From Mycobacterium sp. (lineage in GTDB: Bacteria > Actinomycetota > Actinomycetes > Mycobacteriales > Mycobacteriaceae): 64,000 nt of DNA. Both the position numbers and the translations under genes were made by a program. Positions 22,246-32,294 of the stretch are shown here, in pieces; position 1 is the first letter of the stretch, and each line of letters opens with the position of its first letter. Location: assembly GCF_004298145.1 (NCBI RefSeq), contig NZ_SCRH01000015.1, positions 1-64,000 on the forward strand, in the 5' to 3' direction. A model generated the notes under the pieces. The model did no database searches. It saw only the letters and a program-made list of their open reading frames with translations, and was not told the origin of the DNA.

Positions 22246-22301
22246 CGAGCGTAACGTCACGGCGAAAAATCGGGCCGAGTATCGCCCTGACGTTACGCTC
22301 G
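22246..22301. terminator. Bidirectional terminator-like inverted repeat
   Basis: Perfect 14-bp inverted repeats (CGAGCGTAACGTCA at 22246-22259, TGACGTTACGCTCG at 22288-22301) flank 28 bases. The spacer pairs again internally (GGCGA with TCGCC). It lies between the convergent lysA paralogue and tetR genes, where a shared terminator is expected. No U-tract is present on either strand. Confidence 0.6.
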
Positions 22302-22317
22302 CGAAGCCAGGGCCGGG

Positions 22318-22977
22318 CTATTCGTCCTGCAGGCGAGGGTCGGCTTCCAGCCCGATCAGCCCATTCCACATGAGGTTGACCAGGTGCGCCGCCACCACTT
22401 CTTTCTTGGGCTCCCGAGTATCGAGCCACCACTGCGCCGTCATCGACACCGAGCCCACCAGCGCCTGGGCGTACAGCGGCGCCAGCCCGGGATCCAGGCC
22501 GCGACGGGAGAAGTCACCGGCCAGGATGGAGCTGACCTGGTTGACGGCGTCGTTGAGCAGGCTGGAGTAGGTGCCCGAGCTGATCGCGGCCGGCGAGTCG
22601 CGGATCATGATCCGGAAGCCGTCGGTGCGCTCTTCGACGTAGGTGAGCAGGGCCAGAGCCACCCGCTCGACCCGCACCCGGGAGCGGTTGTTGGTCAGCG
22701 ACGAGGTGATGCCGTCGAGCAACGCCGACATCTCCCGGTCGACGACCACGGCGTAGAGGCCCTCTTTGCCGCCGAAATGCTCGTAGACGACCGGCTTGGA
22801 CACGTTGGCACGCAGCGCGATCTCCTCGATCGACGTGCCTTCATACCCGCGTTCGGCGAACAGCGAACGTGCGATGCCGATGAGTTGTTGCCGGCGCTCG
22901 GTGCCGGTCATTCTCGCGCGCGGCGCCCGCACCTCTTTGTCCGGTTCCTTTTGCGTTTGGGGGTCCAGCACGGCCAC
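22318..22977 (-). CDS. TetR-family regulator (Rv1019-like)
   Basis: This 219-residue regulator has an N-terminal TetR helix-turn-helix (SIEEIALRANVSKPVVYEHFGGKEGLY) and an all-helical ligand domain. It matches M. tuberculosis Rv1019 as I remember it, including the C-terminal LEADPRLQDE. GTG at 22977 is chosen for that N-terminus (AVLDPQTQKEPDKEVRAPRA). The frame is open to 23085. In M. tuberculosis this regulator is reported to control itself together with mfd and mazG. Here lysA on the other strand and a terminator separate it from mfd. Confidence 0.85.
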   Translation of the reverse strand: MAVLDPQTQKEPDKEVRAPRARMTGTERRQQLIGIARSLFAERGYEGTSIEEIALRANVSKPVVYEHFGGKEGLYAVVVDREMSALLDGITSSLTNNRSRVRVERVALALLTYVEERTDGFRIMIRDSPAAISSGTYSSLLNDAVNQVSSILAGDFSRRGLDPGLAPLYAQALVGSVSMTAQWWLDTREPKKEVVAAHLVNLMWNGLIGLEADPRLQDE

Positions 22978-23095
22978 GTCAATCAGCGTATCGGGCGGTG
23001 GGCGCTTGCGCGGCCGACAAGCGGCCCGCATCGCCATCCGACTAAAGTCTTCTTGGCGCGTGCCGCACTTGCGGCCACTCGCCATGAGTGAGCGA

Positions 23096-23167
23096 TCCGT
23101 CGTGGTGTAATCGGCAGCACCTCTGATTTTGGTTCAGATAGTTCAGGTTCGAGTCCTGGCGACGGAG
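23096..23167 (+). tRNA. tRNA-Gln (anticodon UUG)
   Basis: A 72-base cloverleaf is readable. The acceptor stem is TCCGTCG (23096-23102) with CGACGGA (23160-23166) and discriminator G. The anticodon stem TCTGA/TCAGA holds the loop TTTTGGT (anticodon TTG, reading CAA). The T arm is TCAGGTTCGAGTCCTGG. The 3' CCA is not encoded. Confidence 0.95.
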
Positions 23168-23284
23168 CTTGTTCGCTGGGCCTTTGCCGCGAGAGTGCAC
23201 AAAATGACACGCTTGACGGCGTGTACACGCTCCCCCGCAATCGGGAGGTGCCCCCAGCTCGCGCCAGGAGGCCGAGGAGGCTCG

Positions 23285-24778
23285 ATGACAATCCAAGGTG
23301 ATACCGCGGTCCTGGTGCTGGCGGCCGGGCCCGGCACCCGAATGCGCTCGGACACCCCGAAGGTGCTGCACACCATCGGTGGGCGCAGCATGCTGTCCCA
23401 TCTCCTGCACGCGATCGCCAAGGTGGCACCGCAACACCTGGCCGTCGTCTTGGGCCACGATCACGAGCGCATCGCACCCCTGGTCGCCGACTGGGCCGAC
23501 GCCCTGGGCCGCCGCATCGACGTGGCACTGCAAGAACAACCCCGGGGCACCGGCGACGCCGTCCTGTGCGGCCTGTCCGCGCTGCCCGACGATTACGCCG
23601 GGGTCGTCGTCGTCACCTCGGGCGACACCCCGCTGCTGGACGCCGACACCCTGGCCGACCTGATCGCCACCCACGGCGCGGCGGGGCCGGGTCAGGGGGC
23701 CGCGGCCACGGTGCTGACCACGACCGTGCGCGACCCCAGCGGCTACGGCCGCATCCTGCGCACCCAGGACAACGAGGTCACCGCGATCGTGGAGCACGCC
23801 GACGCCACAGGATCGCAGCGCGAGATCCGGGAGGTCAACGCCGGTGTCTACGCCTTCGACACCGCGGCGCTGCGCTCGGCGCTGAACCGGTTGAGCTCCG
23901 ACAACGCCCAACAGGAGCTGTATCTGACCGACGTCATCGCCATACTGCGCAGCGACGGCCTGGCCATTCGTGCCCGCCACATCGACGACAGCGCGCTGGT
24001 GGCGGGCGTCAACAACCGGGTCCAGCTCGCGCAACTGGGCGCCGAACTCAACCGCCGGATCGTCGCCGCCCACCAGATGGCGGGCGTCACCATCGTCGAC
24101 CCCGCCAGCACCTGGATCGACGTCGACGTCACGATCGGCCGCGACACGGTCATCCACCCGGGAACCCAGCTGCTGGGCCGCACCCAGCTCGGCGGGCGTT
24201 GCGTCGTCGGCCCGGGCACCACCCTGACCGACGTCAGCGTCGGCGACGGCGCCTCGGTGGTGCGAACCCACGGCACCTCGTCGTCCATCGGCGCCGGGGC
24301 CACCGTCGGCCCGTTCACCTACCTGCGACCCGGCACCGTGCTGGGTGACGACGGCAAGCTGGGCGCGTTCGTCGAGACCAAGAACTCCACGATCGGCACC
24401 GGGTCCAAAGTGCCGCATCTGACCTACGTCGGGGACGCCGATATCGGCGAACACAGCAACATCGGCGCCTCCAGCGTGTTCGTCAACTACGACGGCGAAT
24501 CCAAACGGCGCACCACCATCGGCTCCCACGTCCGCACCGGGTCGGACACCATGTTTGTGGCTCCGGTGACCGTGGGCGACGGCGCCTACACCGGCGCGGG
24601 CACGGTGGTGCGCAACGACGTCCCACCGGGAACGCTGGCGGTATCCGCAGGTCCACAACGCAATATTGAAGGCTGGGTGCACCGCAAGCGGCCCGGCAGT
24701 GCCGCCGCGCAGGCGGCGGAAGCCGCCGAGAAGACCGCCGGACAGGTCCCCGTAGCAGAAGCCGAACAGACACCGTGA
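23285..24778 (+). CDS. glmU: Bifunctional GlmU (GlcN-1-P acetyltransferase / UDP-GlcNAc pyrophosphorylase)
   Basis: GlmU (497 residues) makes UDP-GlcNAc for peptidoglycan and arabinogalactan linker synthesis. The N-terminal pyrophosphorylase has [18 protein letters not shown] and [11 protein letters not shown]. The C-terminal half is a left-handed beta-helix of hexapeptide repeats with the acetyltransferase region [20 protein letters not shown] Pro/Ala/Glu-rich tail closes it. ATG at 23285 has GGAGG about six bases upstream. The longer frame would run into the tRNA gene, so it is rejected. Confidence 0.96.
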   Translation: MTIQGDTAVLVLAAGPGTRMRSDTPKVLHTIGGRSMLSHLLHAIAKVAPQHLAVVLGHDHERIAPLVADWADALGRRIDVALQEQPRGTGDAVLCGLSALPDDYAGVVVVTSGDTPLLDADTLADLIATHGAAGPGQGAAATVLTTTVRDPSGYGRILRTQDNEVTAIVEHADATGSQREIREVNAGVYAFDTAALRSALNRLSSDNAQQELYLTDVIAILRSDGLAIRARHIDDSALVAGVNNRVQLAQLGAELNRRIVAAHQMAGVTIVDPASTWIDVDVTIGRDTVIHPGTQLLGRTQLGGRCVVGPGTTLTDVSVGDGASVVRTHGTSSSIGAGATVGPFTYLRPGTVLGDDGKLGAFVETKNSTIGTGSKVPHLTYVGDADIGEHSNIGASSVFVNYDGESKRRTTIGSHVRTGSDTMFVAPVTVGDGAYTGAGTVVRNDVPPGTLAVSAGPQRNIEGWVHRKRPGSAAAQAAEAAEKTAGQVPVAEAEQTP

Positions 24779-24808
24779 CGTTGGTAGCTGGCAACCCGCC
24801 CACAGTTC

Positions 24809-24828
24809 CGTACGATTCGCTTCGTACG
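24809..24828. promoter_or_regulatory. Inverted repeat in the glmU-prsA gap
   Basis: CGTACGA (24809-24815) and TCGTACG (24822-24828) form 7-bp arms around TTCGCT, in the 91-base gap upstream of prsA. It could be a regulatory hairpin or operator; there is no following U-tract. Confidence 0.3.
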
Positions 24829-24869
24829 ATGGGCACTCCCATTTCGTTCCGAACGGCAAGGGCAGCACG

Positions 24870-25850
24870 GTGAGCCACGACTGGACCGATAACCGCAAAA
24901 ACTTGATGCTCTTCTCCGGTCGTGCGCATCCGGAGCTGGCCGAGCAGGTGGCCAAGGAGCTCGACGTCCACGTCACCGCGCAGACCGCGCGCGAGTTCGC
25001 CAACGGCGAGATCTTCGTGCGGTTCCACGAATCCGTGCGCGGGTGTGACGCCTTCGTCCTGCAGTCGGCCCCGGCGCCGGTGAACAACTGGCTGATGGAA
25101 CAGCTGATCATGATCGACGCGCTCAAGCGGGGCAGCGCCAAGCGGATCACCGCGGTCATGCCGTTCTACCCCTACGCCCGGCAGGACAAGAAGCACCGCG
25201 GCCGCGAGCCGATCTCGGCGCGCCTGGTCGCCGACCTGCTCAAGACCGCGGGCGCCGACCGGATCGTGACCGTCGACCTGCACACCGACCAGATCCAGGG
25301 CTTCTTCGACGGACCCGTCGATCACATGCGCGGGCAGAACCTGCTGACCGGGTACATCCGGGACAACTATCCCGACGGCAACATGGTGGTCGTCTCCCCC
25401 GACTCCGGCCGGGTGCGCATCGCCGAGAAATGGGCCGACGCGCTGGGCGGCGTCCCGCTGGCCTTCATCCACAAGACGCGCGACCCGCGGGTGCCCAACC
25501 AGGTGGTGTCCAACCGCGTCGTGGGTGAAGTCGAGGGCCGCACCTGCGTGCTGATCGACGACATGATCGACACCGGCGGCACGATTGCCGGCGCGGTGAA
25601 TCTGTTGCGCGAGGACGGCGCGGCCGACGTGGTGATCGCGGCGACCCACGGTGTGCTCTCGGATCCGGCCGCCGAGCGGCTGGCCGGCTGCGGAGCGCGG
25701 GAAGTGATCGTGACGAACACCCTGCCGATCGGCGAGGAGAAGCGTTTCCCGCAGCTGACGGTGCTGTCCATCGCGCCGCTGCTGGCCAGCACCATCCGTG
25801 CCGTATTCGAAAACGGCTCGGTCACAGGACTATTCGACGGAGACGCGTAA
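24870..25850 (+). CDS. prsA: Ribose-phosphate pyrophosphokinase
   Basis: PrsA (326 residues) makes PRPP from ribose-5-phosphate and ATP for nucleotide, histidine and decaprenyl-phosphoarabinose synthesis. It shows the class I features: the flexible loop around YPYARQDKKHRGREPIS, the catalytic DLHTDQIQGFFD and the PRPP loop VLIDDMIDTGGTI. The start is GTG at 24870. The stop codon is followed immediately by the arsC start, so the two are probably co-translated. Confidence 0.96.
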   Translation: MSHDWTDNRKNLMLFSGRAHPELAEQVAKELDVHVTAQTAREFANGEIFVRFHESVRGCDAFVLQSAPAPVNNWLMEQLIMIDALKRGSAKRITAVMPFYPYARQDKKHRGREPISARLVADLLKTAGADRIVTVDLHTDQIQGFFDGPVDHMRGQNLLTGYIRDNYPDGNMVVVSPDSGRVRIAEKWADALGGVPLAFIHKTRDPRVPNQVVSNRVVGEVEGRTCVLIDDMIDTGGTIAGAVNLLREDGAADVVIAATHGVLSDPAAERLAGCGAREVIVTNTLPIGEEKRFPQLTVLSIAPLLASTIRAVFENGSVTGLFDGDA

Positions 25851-26198
25851 ATGGCCGACGAGGGAGTTATCTACCACAACCCCAAGTGCAGCACATCCCG
25901 CAAGACGCTGGACTTGTTGCGCGACAGCGGCTTTGAACCCAAAATCGTCGAATATCTGAAAACCCCGCCGTCGCGCGGCGAACTGGTGAAGATGATCCGC
26001 GACGCCGGCATCGACGTGCGCACCGCGGCGCGCAAGCGTGAGCCGCTGTATGACGAGCTCAATCTCGCCGACGCGACCGATGAGCAGTTGCTCGACGCCA
26101 TGGTCGAACACCCCATCCTCATCGAACGACCCTTTGTCGTCACACCGAAGGGCACTCGGCTCGCCCGTCCGATCGACGCGGTCCGCGAGATTCTGTGA
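25851..26198 (+). CDS. arsC: ArsC-family arsenate reductase-like protein
   Basis: This 115-residue thioredoxin-fold protein has the single catalytic cysteine C13 in HNPKCSTSRKTL and the C-terminal region IERPFVVTPKGTRLARP. It belongs to the glutaredoxin-linked ArsC family, which reduces arsenate. Related Spx/YffB-like proteins have other roles. It begins directly after the prsA stop and overlaps lpqT by four bases (GTGA). There is no arsenic transporter or ArsR nearby, so a dedicated arsenic-resistance role is not shown by context. Confidence 0.88.
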   Translation: MADEGVIYHNPKCSTSRKTLDLLRDSGFEPKIVEYLKTPPSRGELVKMIRDAGIDVRTAARKREPLYDELNLADATDEQLLDAMVEHPILIERPFVVTPKGTRLARPIDAVREIL

Positions 26199-26851
26199 AT
26201 CGGTTCGGCAGCTGCGCGGCCACCGCCGCGATAGTTGCACTGGCGGTGTCGGCTGCCGGGTGCGCCCCGAAACCCCCTGACTATCAATCGATCTTGTCGA
26301 ATACACCGACGACCTCCACGACAACCCCGACGTCAAAGCCGGTCCCCCTGTCGCAGTATCTGCAAGGCATCGGAGTCACCGGACAACCGGTGGCACCGGG
26401 AGACGTGCCCGATCTGAAGGTCTCGATCCCGACGCCGCAGGGCTGGGCACCGTTCACCAGCCCCAACATCACCCCGCAAACGCTGATCATCTCCAAGGGC
26501 GGCAAATTCCCGACGGCAAGGCTGGTGGTGTTCCAGCTGAATGGAGATTTCGACCCCGCCCAAGTCATCAAACACGGCAACGACGATGCGCACCTGTTCG
26601 AGAACTTCAAGCAGCTGGACGCCTCGGGTGCGCCGTTCAACGGCTTCCCCTCGTCGATGATCCAGGGCAGCTACGACCTCGACGGCATGCGGCTGCACAG
26701 CTGGAACCGCATCGTCATACCCACCGGGCCGCCGCCGGCAAAAACGCGCTATCTGGTGCAGCTGACCATCACCAGCCTGGCCAACCAGGCCGCCGCGGAG
26801 TCGACGGATATCGAGACGATCATCCACGGATTCGTCGTCGCCGCAAAGTAA
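26195..26851 (+). CDS. lpqT: LpqT-like lipoprotein
   Basis: This 218-residue lipoprotein has a signal peptide ending in the lipobox SAAGC with C23. A Thr/Ser/Pro-rich spacer (about 30-50) leads to an LpqN/LpqT-type domain (PDLKVSIPTPQGWAPF near its start, TDIETIIHGFVVA at its end). Members are exported to the mycobacterial envelope and their biochemical role is unclear. The GTG start lies inside the arsC stop (GTGA). It ends the glmU-prsA-arsC-lpqT series. Confidence 0.88.
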   Translation: MNRFGSCAATAAIVALAVSAAGCAPKPPDYQSILSNTPTTSTTTPTSKPVPLSQYLQGIGVTGQPVAPGDVPDLKVSIPTPQGWAPFTSPNITPQTLIISKGGKFPTARLVVFQLNGDFDPAQVIKHGNDDAHLFENFKQLDASGAPFNGFPSSMIQGSYDLDGMRLHSWNRIVIPTGPPPAKTRYLVQLTITSLANQAAAESTDIETIIHGFVVAAK

Positions 26852-26886
26852 GCGGCGCCGCGAAAATCTAACCGGCTACGTATTTC

Positions 26887-29800
26887 TCAAGTAGCGGCGT
26901 CGGTAGTTGCAGCCTCGCGGCACAGCTGGGTGCGCGACGTCACACCGAGCTTGGCGTAGATGTGGGTGAGGTGCGTCTGCACCGTGCGGGGCGAGATGAA
27001 CAGCCGCGCGCCGATCTACTTGTTGCCCAAGCCTTCCCGGACGAGGCGCACCACATCCTGCTCCATGGGGGTCAGCGACCCCCGGCCGCTCGTGGGCCGT
27101 TTGCGCTCGCCGCGACCGCGTTGCGCGTAGGCGATCGCCTCCTCGGTGGACAGGGCGGCGCCTTCGGCCCACGCGGCGTCGAAGTCCCGCTGGCCCAGAG
27201 CTTCTCGCACCAGCGCGACTGCGGCATCGTAATGGGCTTGGTACATCGGATAACGGGCATGCGCCATGCGCTGCCGGGTTTGGTCCGCTGCGCCCAACAG
27301 GCGTGCCGCATACGGGTAATTGCCGTGGTCGACCGACAGGCGGGCAAGGCATTCAAACGTGTCAGCCGCCCGCAGATATCCCTTGGTGCGGGCGGCAATC
27401 ACAAGTGCTTCATGGGCATCGCGCTCGGCTTTATCCGGCTCACCCTGAGCGATCGCGACAAAGGCGCGAACTACGCGCGCGATCACTTGGTACCAGCCCG
27501 GTACCACCGCTACACAATCGTCGGCCCATTTGCGTGCAGTCACCAGATCACCGCAGGCCAGCGCCGCCTCGGCGATTGGGTTGATGCTTTTGATGAATAC
27601 TTCGCGCAGCGGAATAGTGTGCCGCCATGCCACCTCTGCGGCGTCCCTGGCTCGGGGGGCGTCACCGGCAGCCAGCGCAGCATGCGCCGAGACCGCACTC
27701 GCCACGTCTGCCCACTGCCCGCCCAGCGCCTCGGCAAGTTCTCGTGCGGAGTCCGCCGCCGCTTGAGCGGCATCAGCCTGTCCGTGATAGGCAAGCACAA
27801 CAGCACGGCCCACGTCGGCGAAGACCTTCATCGGTTTATCCCCGGCCGCTTCGGCTTCCTCGATCAGTTGCCCTTCGACCCGAGCGGCATGGGCAAGATT
27901 TCCCTGCATCATCAGCGCCATACTGAGCCACGCTCGGGAGTGACGCGAAAAAAACCCGAAGCCCAATGCGTCGGCGACGTCGCGTCCTTCCTCGGCCGCG
28001 GCGCGCCCGCCCGTCGGTTCACCCGCCACGCACTCCGTGGTCGCCGCATAACTGAGTATTTGGCACAGAATCCAACGATCGTCGCTAGCGCGTGCCACTT
28101 CCGTGGCCTCTCCGAGGTAGCGCTCGGATGTCTCGGGATCGTAGAAGGTGACGGTCGCGCACCCGGTCAGGACTCGGGCAAGCAGGGCCGGGTCCCCGAG
28201 TTCCCGCGCAGCAGCGAGGGCGTCCCGCGCACGCCCCACATTCGCGGGGACGACCGCCCACCCCGTCAGCGTGCTCTGGTCGGCGACCGCGCGAATCCAC
28301 ACCGCCGATTCGACTTCCGAGCAGCGGTCGTCGGTCAACACCGTTTCGAACGCCGCCAGTCCTTCGCGGAAACGGCCGCACGCTATCCAGAACTGTTGCA
28401 ATGTGGATACCAGCCGCAGTGCTGTCTCGAGGTTGGAATGCTCGTAGCTCCACATGAAGGCGGCTCGCAGGTTGTCGATTTCGTCTTGCGCCCAAACCAA
28501 CAGCCTCTCAAGGCCGCTCAGGCCCTGCGAGTCCAAGTCGATCGCCGCAGTCGTGTAGTAGTCGCGGTGGCGCGTGCGAACCTCGCCGGCCTCACCGGAC
28601 TCACCCAGTTTTTCCTGCGCGTACTGGCGCACCGTCTCCAGCAAGCGATAGCGCATCCCGGTGCCGGTGTCGTCGGCGACCACCAGCGATTTGTCGACCA
28701 ACAGGCTCAGTTGATCCAGAATTTGATAACTTTCGACGTTGCTGTCGGCGCCGACGGCTTGGGCGGCGTCGAGATCAAAGCCGCCAGCGAACGCCGCCAG
28801 CCGCCGAAACAAGACCTGCTCCGGTTCGGTGAGCAGCGCGTGGGACCAATCCACCGACGCACGCAACGTCTGCTGACGACGCACCGCGGTGCGGGCGCCC
28901 CCGGTGAGCAACCGGAACCGGTCGTGCAGGCTGTCCACGATTTGAGTCGGCGACAGCGCCCGGACCCGCGCCGCCGCAAGCTCGATCGCCAACGGCATCC
29001 CGTCGACTCGCCGGCAGATCTCCGCTACCACCGCGGCATTGCCATCGTCGACAACAAAATCCGGCCGCGCACGGCGCGCGCGGTCAGCGAACAATTCGAT
29101 CGCGTCATCGGTCAGGGAAAGCGACGGTACCCGCCAGCTCAGCTCTCCGGGCAAGCCCAACGGCTCGCGGCTGGTGGCCAGGATCGTCAATTGCGGTGAG
29201 GCCGCCAGCAATTCGATGACCATCGCACCGCACGCGTCAAGCAGGTGCTCACAATTGTCGAGCAGCAGCAATACCTTCTTATCGCTGAAAAAGCGTACGA
29301 GCAGATCCATGGTGGAGCGGCCCGGTTGGTCTGGCAGTCCCAGCGTGCGGGCCACGGTCACCGGCGCCACTTCCGGGATGGTGATCGGTGCGAGGTCGAC
29401 ATACCAGGTGCCATCGGAGAAGGCGCTACTGACCGCGGAGGCCACTTCCACACTGAGCCGGGTCTTTCCGGCGCCACCGGCTCCGGTCAACGTCACCAAA
29501 CGATTGGCGGTGATGACTTTCCGCAACTCATCCATTTGCGCGTGGCGGCCAACGAAACTCGTCAATTGGGCCGGAAGATTTTGCGACGCAACGGCGGTGC
29601 GGACACGAAGCGGTGGGAATTCGTTGCTTAGGTCCGGATGACACATCTGCGCGACCCGTTCCGGACGCGGAAGGTCCCGCAACGGATAGCTGCCCAGATC
29701 GGCCAACCAGACGTCCTCGGGCAGGCGGTCGACGACCAAGGATTCGGTCACACCGGACAACACCGTCTGCCCACCATGCGCCAAATCGCGGAGGCGCGCG

Positions 29801-30192
29801 GTGCGATTGATCGTCGGGCCGGCGTAGTTGGCGTCGTCGCGCAGCTGGATCTCACCGGTGTGTATCCCGATGCGCAGCCGGATCGGGGCGAGCGGCGCCC
29901 GCTGCAACTCCAGCGCACACGCCACCGCGTCGGACGCCCGGGCGAACGCGGCCACAAAGCTGTCGCCCTCGCCCTGTTCGAGCGGACGCACCCCCTCGTG
30001 CGAGGCGATCGCCTCGTTCACCGTCTTGTTCAGCTGGACCAGCGCTGCCGTCATCTCTTCGGGCCGCGTTTCCCACAGCCGTGTCGAACCCTCGACATCG
30101 GCCAGCAGCAACGTCACAGTTCCGGTCGGTAGCAACTCGACCACGCCCAAATCGTCCCAGGTTAGCGACGGAATTTCCGCATGTTGGCTCAT
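26887..30192 (-). pseudogene. Cyclase / NB-ARC-like ATPase / LuxR regulator, HTH interrupted by TAG
   Basis: The uninterrupted frame is 27016-30192 (1058 residues). A class III nucleotide-cyclase domain lies at about 20-185, with metal ligands D32 (LLADVEGST) and D77 (GEGDSF) and NRTARL. An STAND-type ATPase has Walker A GAGGAGKT (237-244) and LLLLDNCEHLLD, followed by a long helical repeat region. A LuxR HTH then begins (LTPMEQDVVRLVREGLGNK) but meets TAG at 27016-27018. Translation past it in the same frame gives [20 protein letters not shown] and stops at 26887, completing a normal HTH. One CAG-to-TAG change would explain this. It resembles M. tuberculosis Rv0386/Rv1358/Rv2488c. The cyclase and ATPase parts could still be made. 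Confidence 0.75.
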
Positions 30193-30372
30193 GTTAGTCA
30201 GCTTCGCGGGCGCCTGCTAGGCAAAACATCGGCCAATGCGCGCAGATCGCCTTCGCGAGGTGCGTGGATCTACGACCCCCACCGCGCAGCTCTACGCGCC
30301 ACGGCGGATGGTCTTAGCCATCACCGGCCCCACGACCCTGCCGCTGGGCTTCGACGTCGGTACTGTTCAGCC

Positions 30373-31242
30373 ATGACGAACTGGACCGTCGCAGAGCTGC
30401 CGTCATTCGCCGAACGAACCGTCATCATCACCGGCGCCAATAGCGGGTTGGGTGCGGTGACCGCCCGCGAGCTGGCGCGACGGGGGGCCACGATCGTCAT
30501 GGCCGTGCGCGACATCCGCAAGGGTGAGACCGCGGCGCGGACGATGGCGGGTCAGGTCGAGGTGCGTGAGCTCGACCTGGCCGACCTGTCGTCGGTGCGC
30601 CGGTTCGCCGACGGGGTGGGCGGGGCCGACGTGCTGATCAACAACGCCGGCATCATGGCGGCCCCGTTCGCCCTGACCGCCGATGGCTTCGAGAGCCAGA
30701 TCGGCACCAACCACCTGGGTCACTTCGCGCTGACCAATCTGTTGTTGCCCAAGCTCACCGACCGGGTGGTGACGGTGTCGTCGATGGCGCACTGGCCGGG
30801 AACCATCAGCTTCGACGACCTGAACTGGCAGACGCGGCGGTATTCGCCGTGGCTGGCCTACAGCCAGTCCAAGCTCGCCAACCTGCTGTTCACCAGCGAG
30901 CTGCAGCGACGCCTGGCCGCGGCCGGTTCCCCGCTGCGCGCGCTCGCGGCCCATCCCGGCTACTCGCACACCAACCTGCAGGGCGCCTCGGGCCGCAAGC
31001 TGGGTGACGCGCTGATGTCGGCCGTGACGAGCGTGTTCGCCACCGACGCCGATTTCGGCGCCCGGCAAACCCTGTACGCGGCGTCCCAGGATTTGCCCGG
31101 CGACACCTTCGTTGGCCCCCGATTCGGCTACCTCGGCCGGACCCAGCCGGTCGGGCGCAGCCCGCGGGCCAAAGACGCCGCCACCGCGGCGGCGCTGTGG
31201 GCGCTGTCCGAGCAGCTCACGAAGACGCAATTTCCCCTCTGA
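30373..31242 (+). CDS. Short-chain dehydrogenase/reductase
   Basis: This 289-residue SDR shows TGANSGLG (cofactor glycine motif), DLADLSSV, NNAG, catalytic serine in VSSMAH and YSQSK with the catalytic Tyr and Lys. The overall pattern is of the retinol-dehydrogenase/WW-oxidoreductase-like group common in mycobacteria. R at the end of the second strand (VMAVRDIRKG) suggests NADP preference. ATG at 30373 is chosen because it places the Rossmann motif at the expected distance. The frame is open to 30181. It is divergent from the LuxR-type gene. Substrate unknown. Confidence 0.85.
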   Translation: MTNWTVAELPSFAERTVIITGANSGLGAVTARELARRGATIVMAVRDIRKGETAARTMAGQVEVRELDLADLSSVRRFADGVGGADVLINNAGIMAAPFALTADGFESQIGTNHLGHFALTNLLLPKLTDRVVTVSSMAHWPGTISFDDLNWQTRRYSPWLAYSQSKLANLLFTSELQRRLAAAGSPLRALAAHPGYSHTNLQGASGRKLGDALMSAVTSVFATDADFGARQTLYAASQDLPGDTFVGPRFGYLGRTQPVGRSPRAKDAATAAALWALSEQLTKTQFPL

Positions 31243-31616
31243 CGTCACATGGGCCGCGCTGGTCACAGCAGTCCCTGGGCGGGGCGGTGGGCGGTTTGCC
31301 CACCTTCGAGCGACAACGGCGATCGCCTCCAGCGCAAGCCGGGCCGCTGCCGCGCGGCCGCCCACTTGTCGCTCGACGGCGGGCATTTGCAACATCTCCT
31401 GGCCGAGTGACGGGTGTGACGCCATTGGCCGAGTGACAGGTGTGACGCCCATCCCCGCGCCGGGCACCGAATTTCCCCTCTGAGGTGCACGTGCGCTAAC
31501 CTGACCGGGCGTCACGGCGAGGGTGACTGGCTGGCCAGCACCGTTATCGACGGAGACCGACGAACCGTCGCGATCCTGGCCGTGCCCCGAACCACAGAGC
31601 ACACAGGAGCGACACG
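31243..31616. repeat. Intergenic region with 14-bp direct repeats, internal inverted repeat and tandem repeat
   Basis: This gap between the SDR and rplY looks like an inserted repeat element. AATTTCCCCTCTGA occurs at 31229-31242 (spanning the SDR stop codon) and again at 31470-31483. Between the copies lie an 11-bp inverted repeat (TCGAGCGACAA 31306-31316, TTGTCGCTCGA 31366-31376) and two near-identical 26-bp tandem units (31401-31426 and 31427-31452, two to three mismatches, containing GAGTGAC and GGTGTGACGCC). The rplY promoter probably lies in the remaining 31484-31604, and AGGAG at 31605-31609 is its ribosome site. Confidence 0.6.
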
Positions 31617-32282
31617 ATGGCTGCGAAAACACTCAACCAATTGAAGGTCACGGTGCGAGCCGAGACCGGCAAGGGTGCGTCCCGGCGGGCACGCCGCGAC
31701 GGCAAGATCCCGGCCGTCCTCTACGGCCACGGCGCCGATCCTCAGCACCTCGAACTGCCCGGCCATGATTTCGCGGCGGTGCTGCGGCACGCGGGCACCA
31801 ACGCGGTGCTCACCCTCGACATCGAGGGCAAGGAGCAGCTGGCGCTGACCAAGGCGCTCGACATCCACCCCATTCGCCGCACCATTCAGCACGCCGACCT
31901 GCTGGTCGTGCGTCGCGGCGAAAAGGTCGTCGTCGAGGTCCGAGTCGTCATCGAGGGCGACGCCACGCCCGGCACCCTGGTGACCCAGGAAACCAGCACC
32001 ATCGAGGTCGAGGCCGACGCCATGTCGATCCCCGAGCAGTTGACTGTGTCGGTCGAGGGCACCGAGCCCGGCACCCAGTTCACCGCCGGACAGGTCACCC
32101 TGCCCAAGGGTGTCAACCTGATCTCCGACCCGGAAATACTTGTGGTGAACGTGGTTAACGCGCCGACGGCCGAGGAGCTCGCCGAAGAGGGCGCGGGCGA
32201 GGTCACCGGGGAGGCCGCGGCGCCCGAGGCCGAAGCGGGAGCGGCCGGCGAAGAAGAGGCCGCCGAGACCGAGTCCGAGTAG
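31617..32282 (+). CDS. rplY: Ribosomal protein bL25 (CTC-type)
   Basis: This is the long form of L25 (221 residues). The N-terminal 5S-rRNA-binding domain ([20 protein letters not shown]) is followed by the CTC domain and an Ala/Glu-rich acidic tail of about 40 residues. AGGAG lies eight bases before ATG 31617. It is followed by pth with 12 bases between, the usual actinobacterial pair. Confidence 0.95.
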   Translation: MAAKTLNQLKVTVRAETGKGASRRARRDGKIPAVLYGHGADPQHLELPGHDFAAVLRHAGTNAVLTLDIEGKEQLALTKALDIHPIRRTIQHADLLVVRRGEKVVVEVRVVIEGDATPGTLVTQETSTIEVEADAMSIPEQLTVSVEGTEPGTQFTAGQVTLPKGVNLISDPEILVVNVVNAPTAEELAEEGAGEVTGEAAAPEAEAGAAGEEEAAETESE

Positions 32283-32294
32283 GCGGATCGCAAC

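Noticed and set aside
23129..23284. Longer GlmU starting inside the tRNA gene
   Set aside because: The tRNA is well defined, and GGAGG precedes the ATG at 23285.
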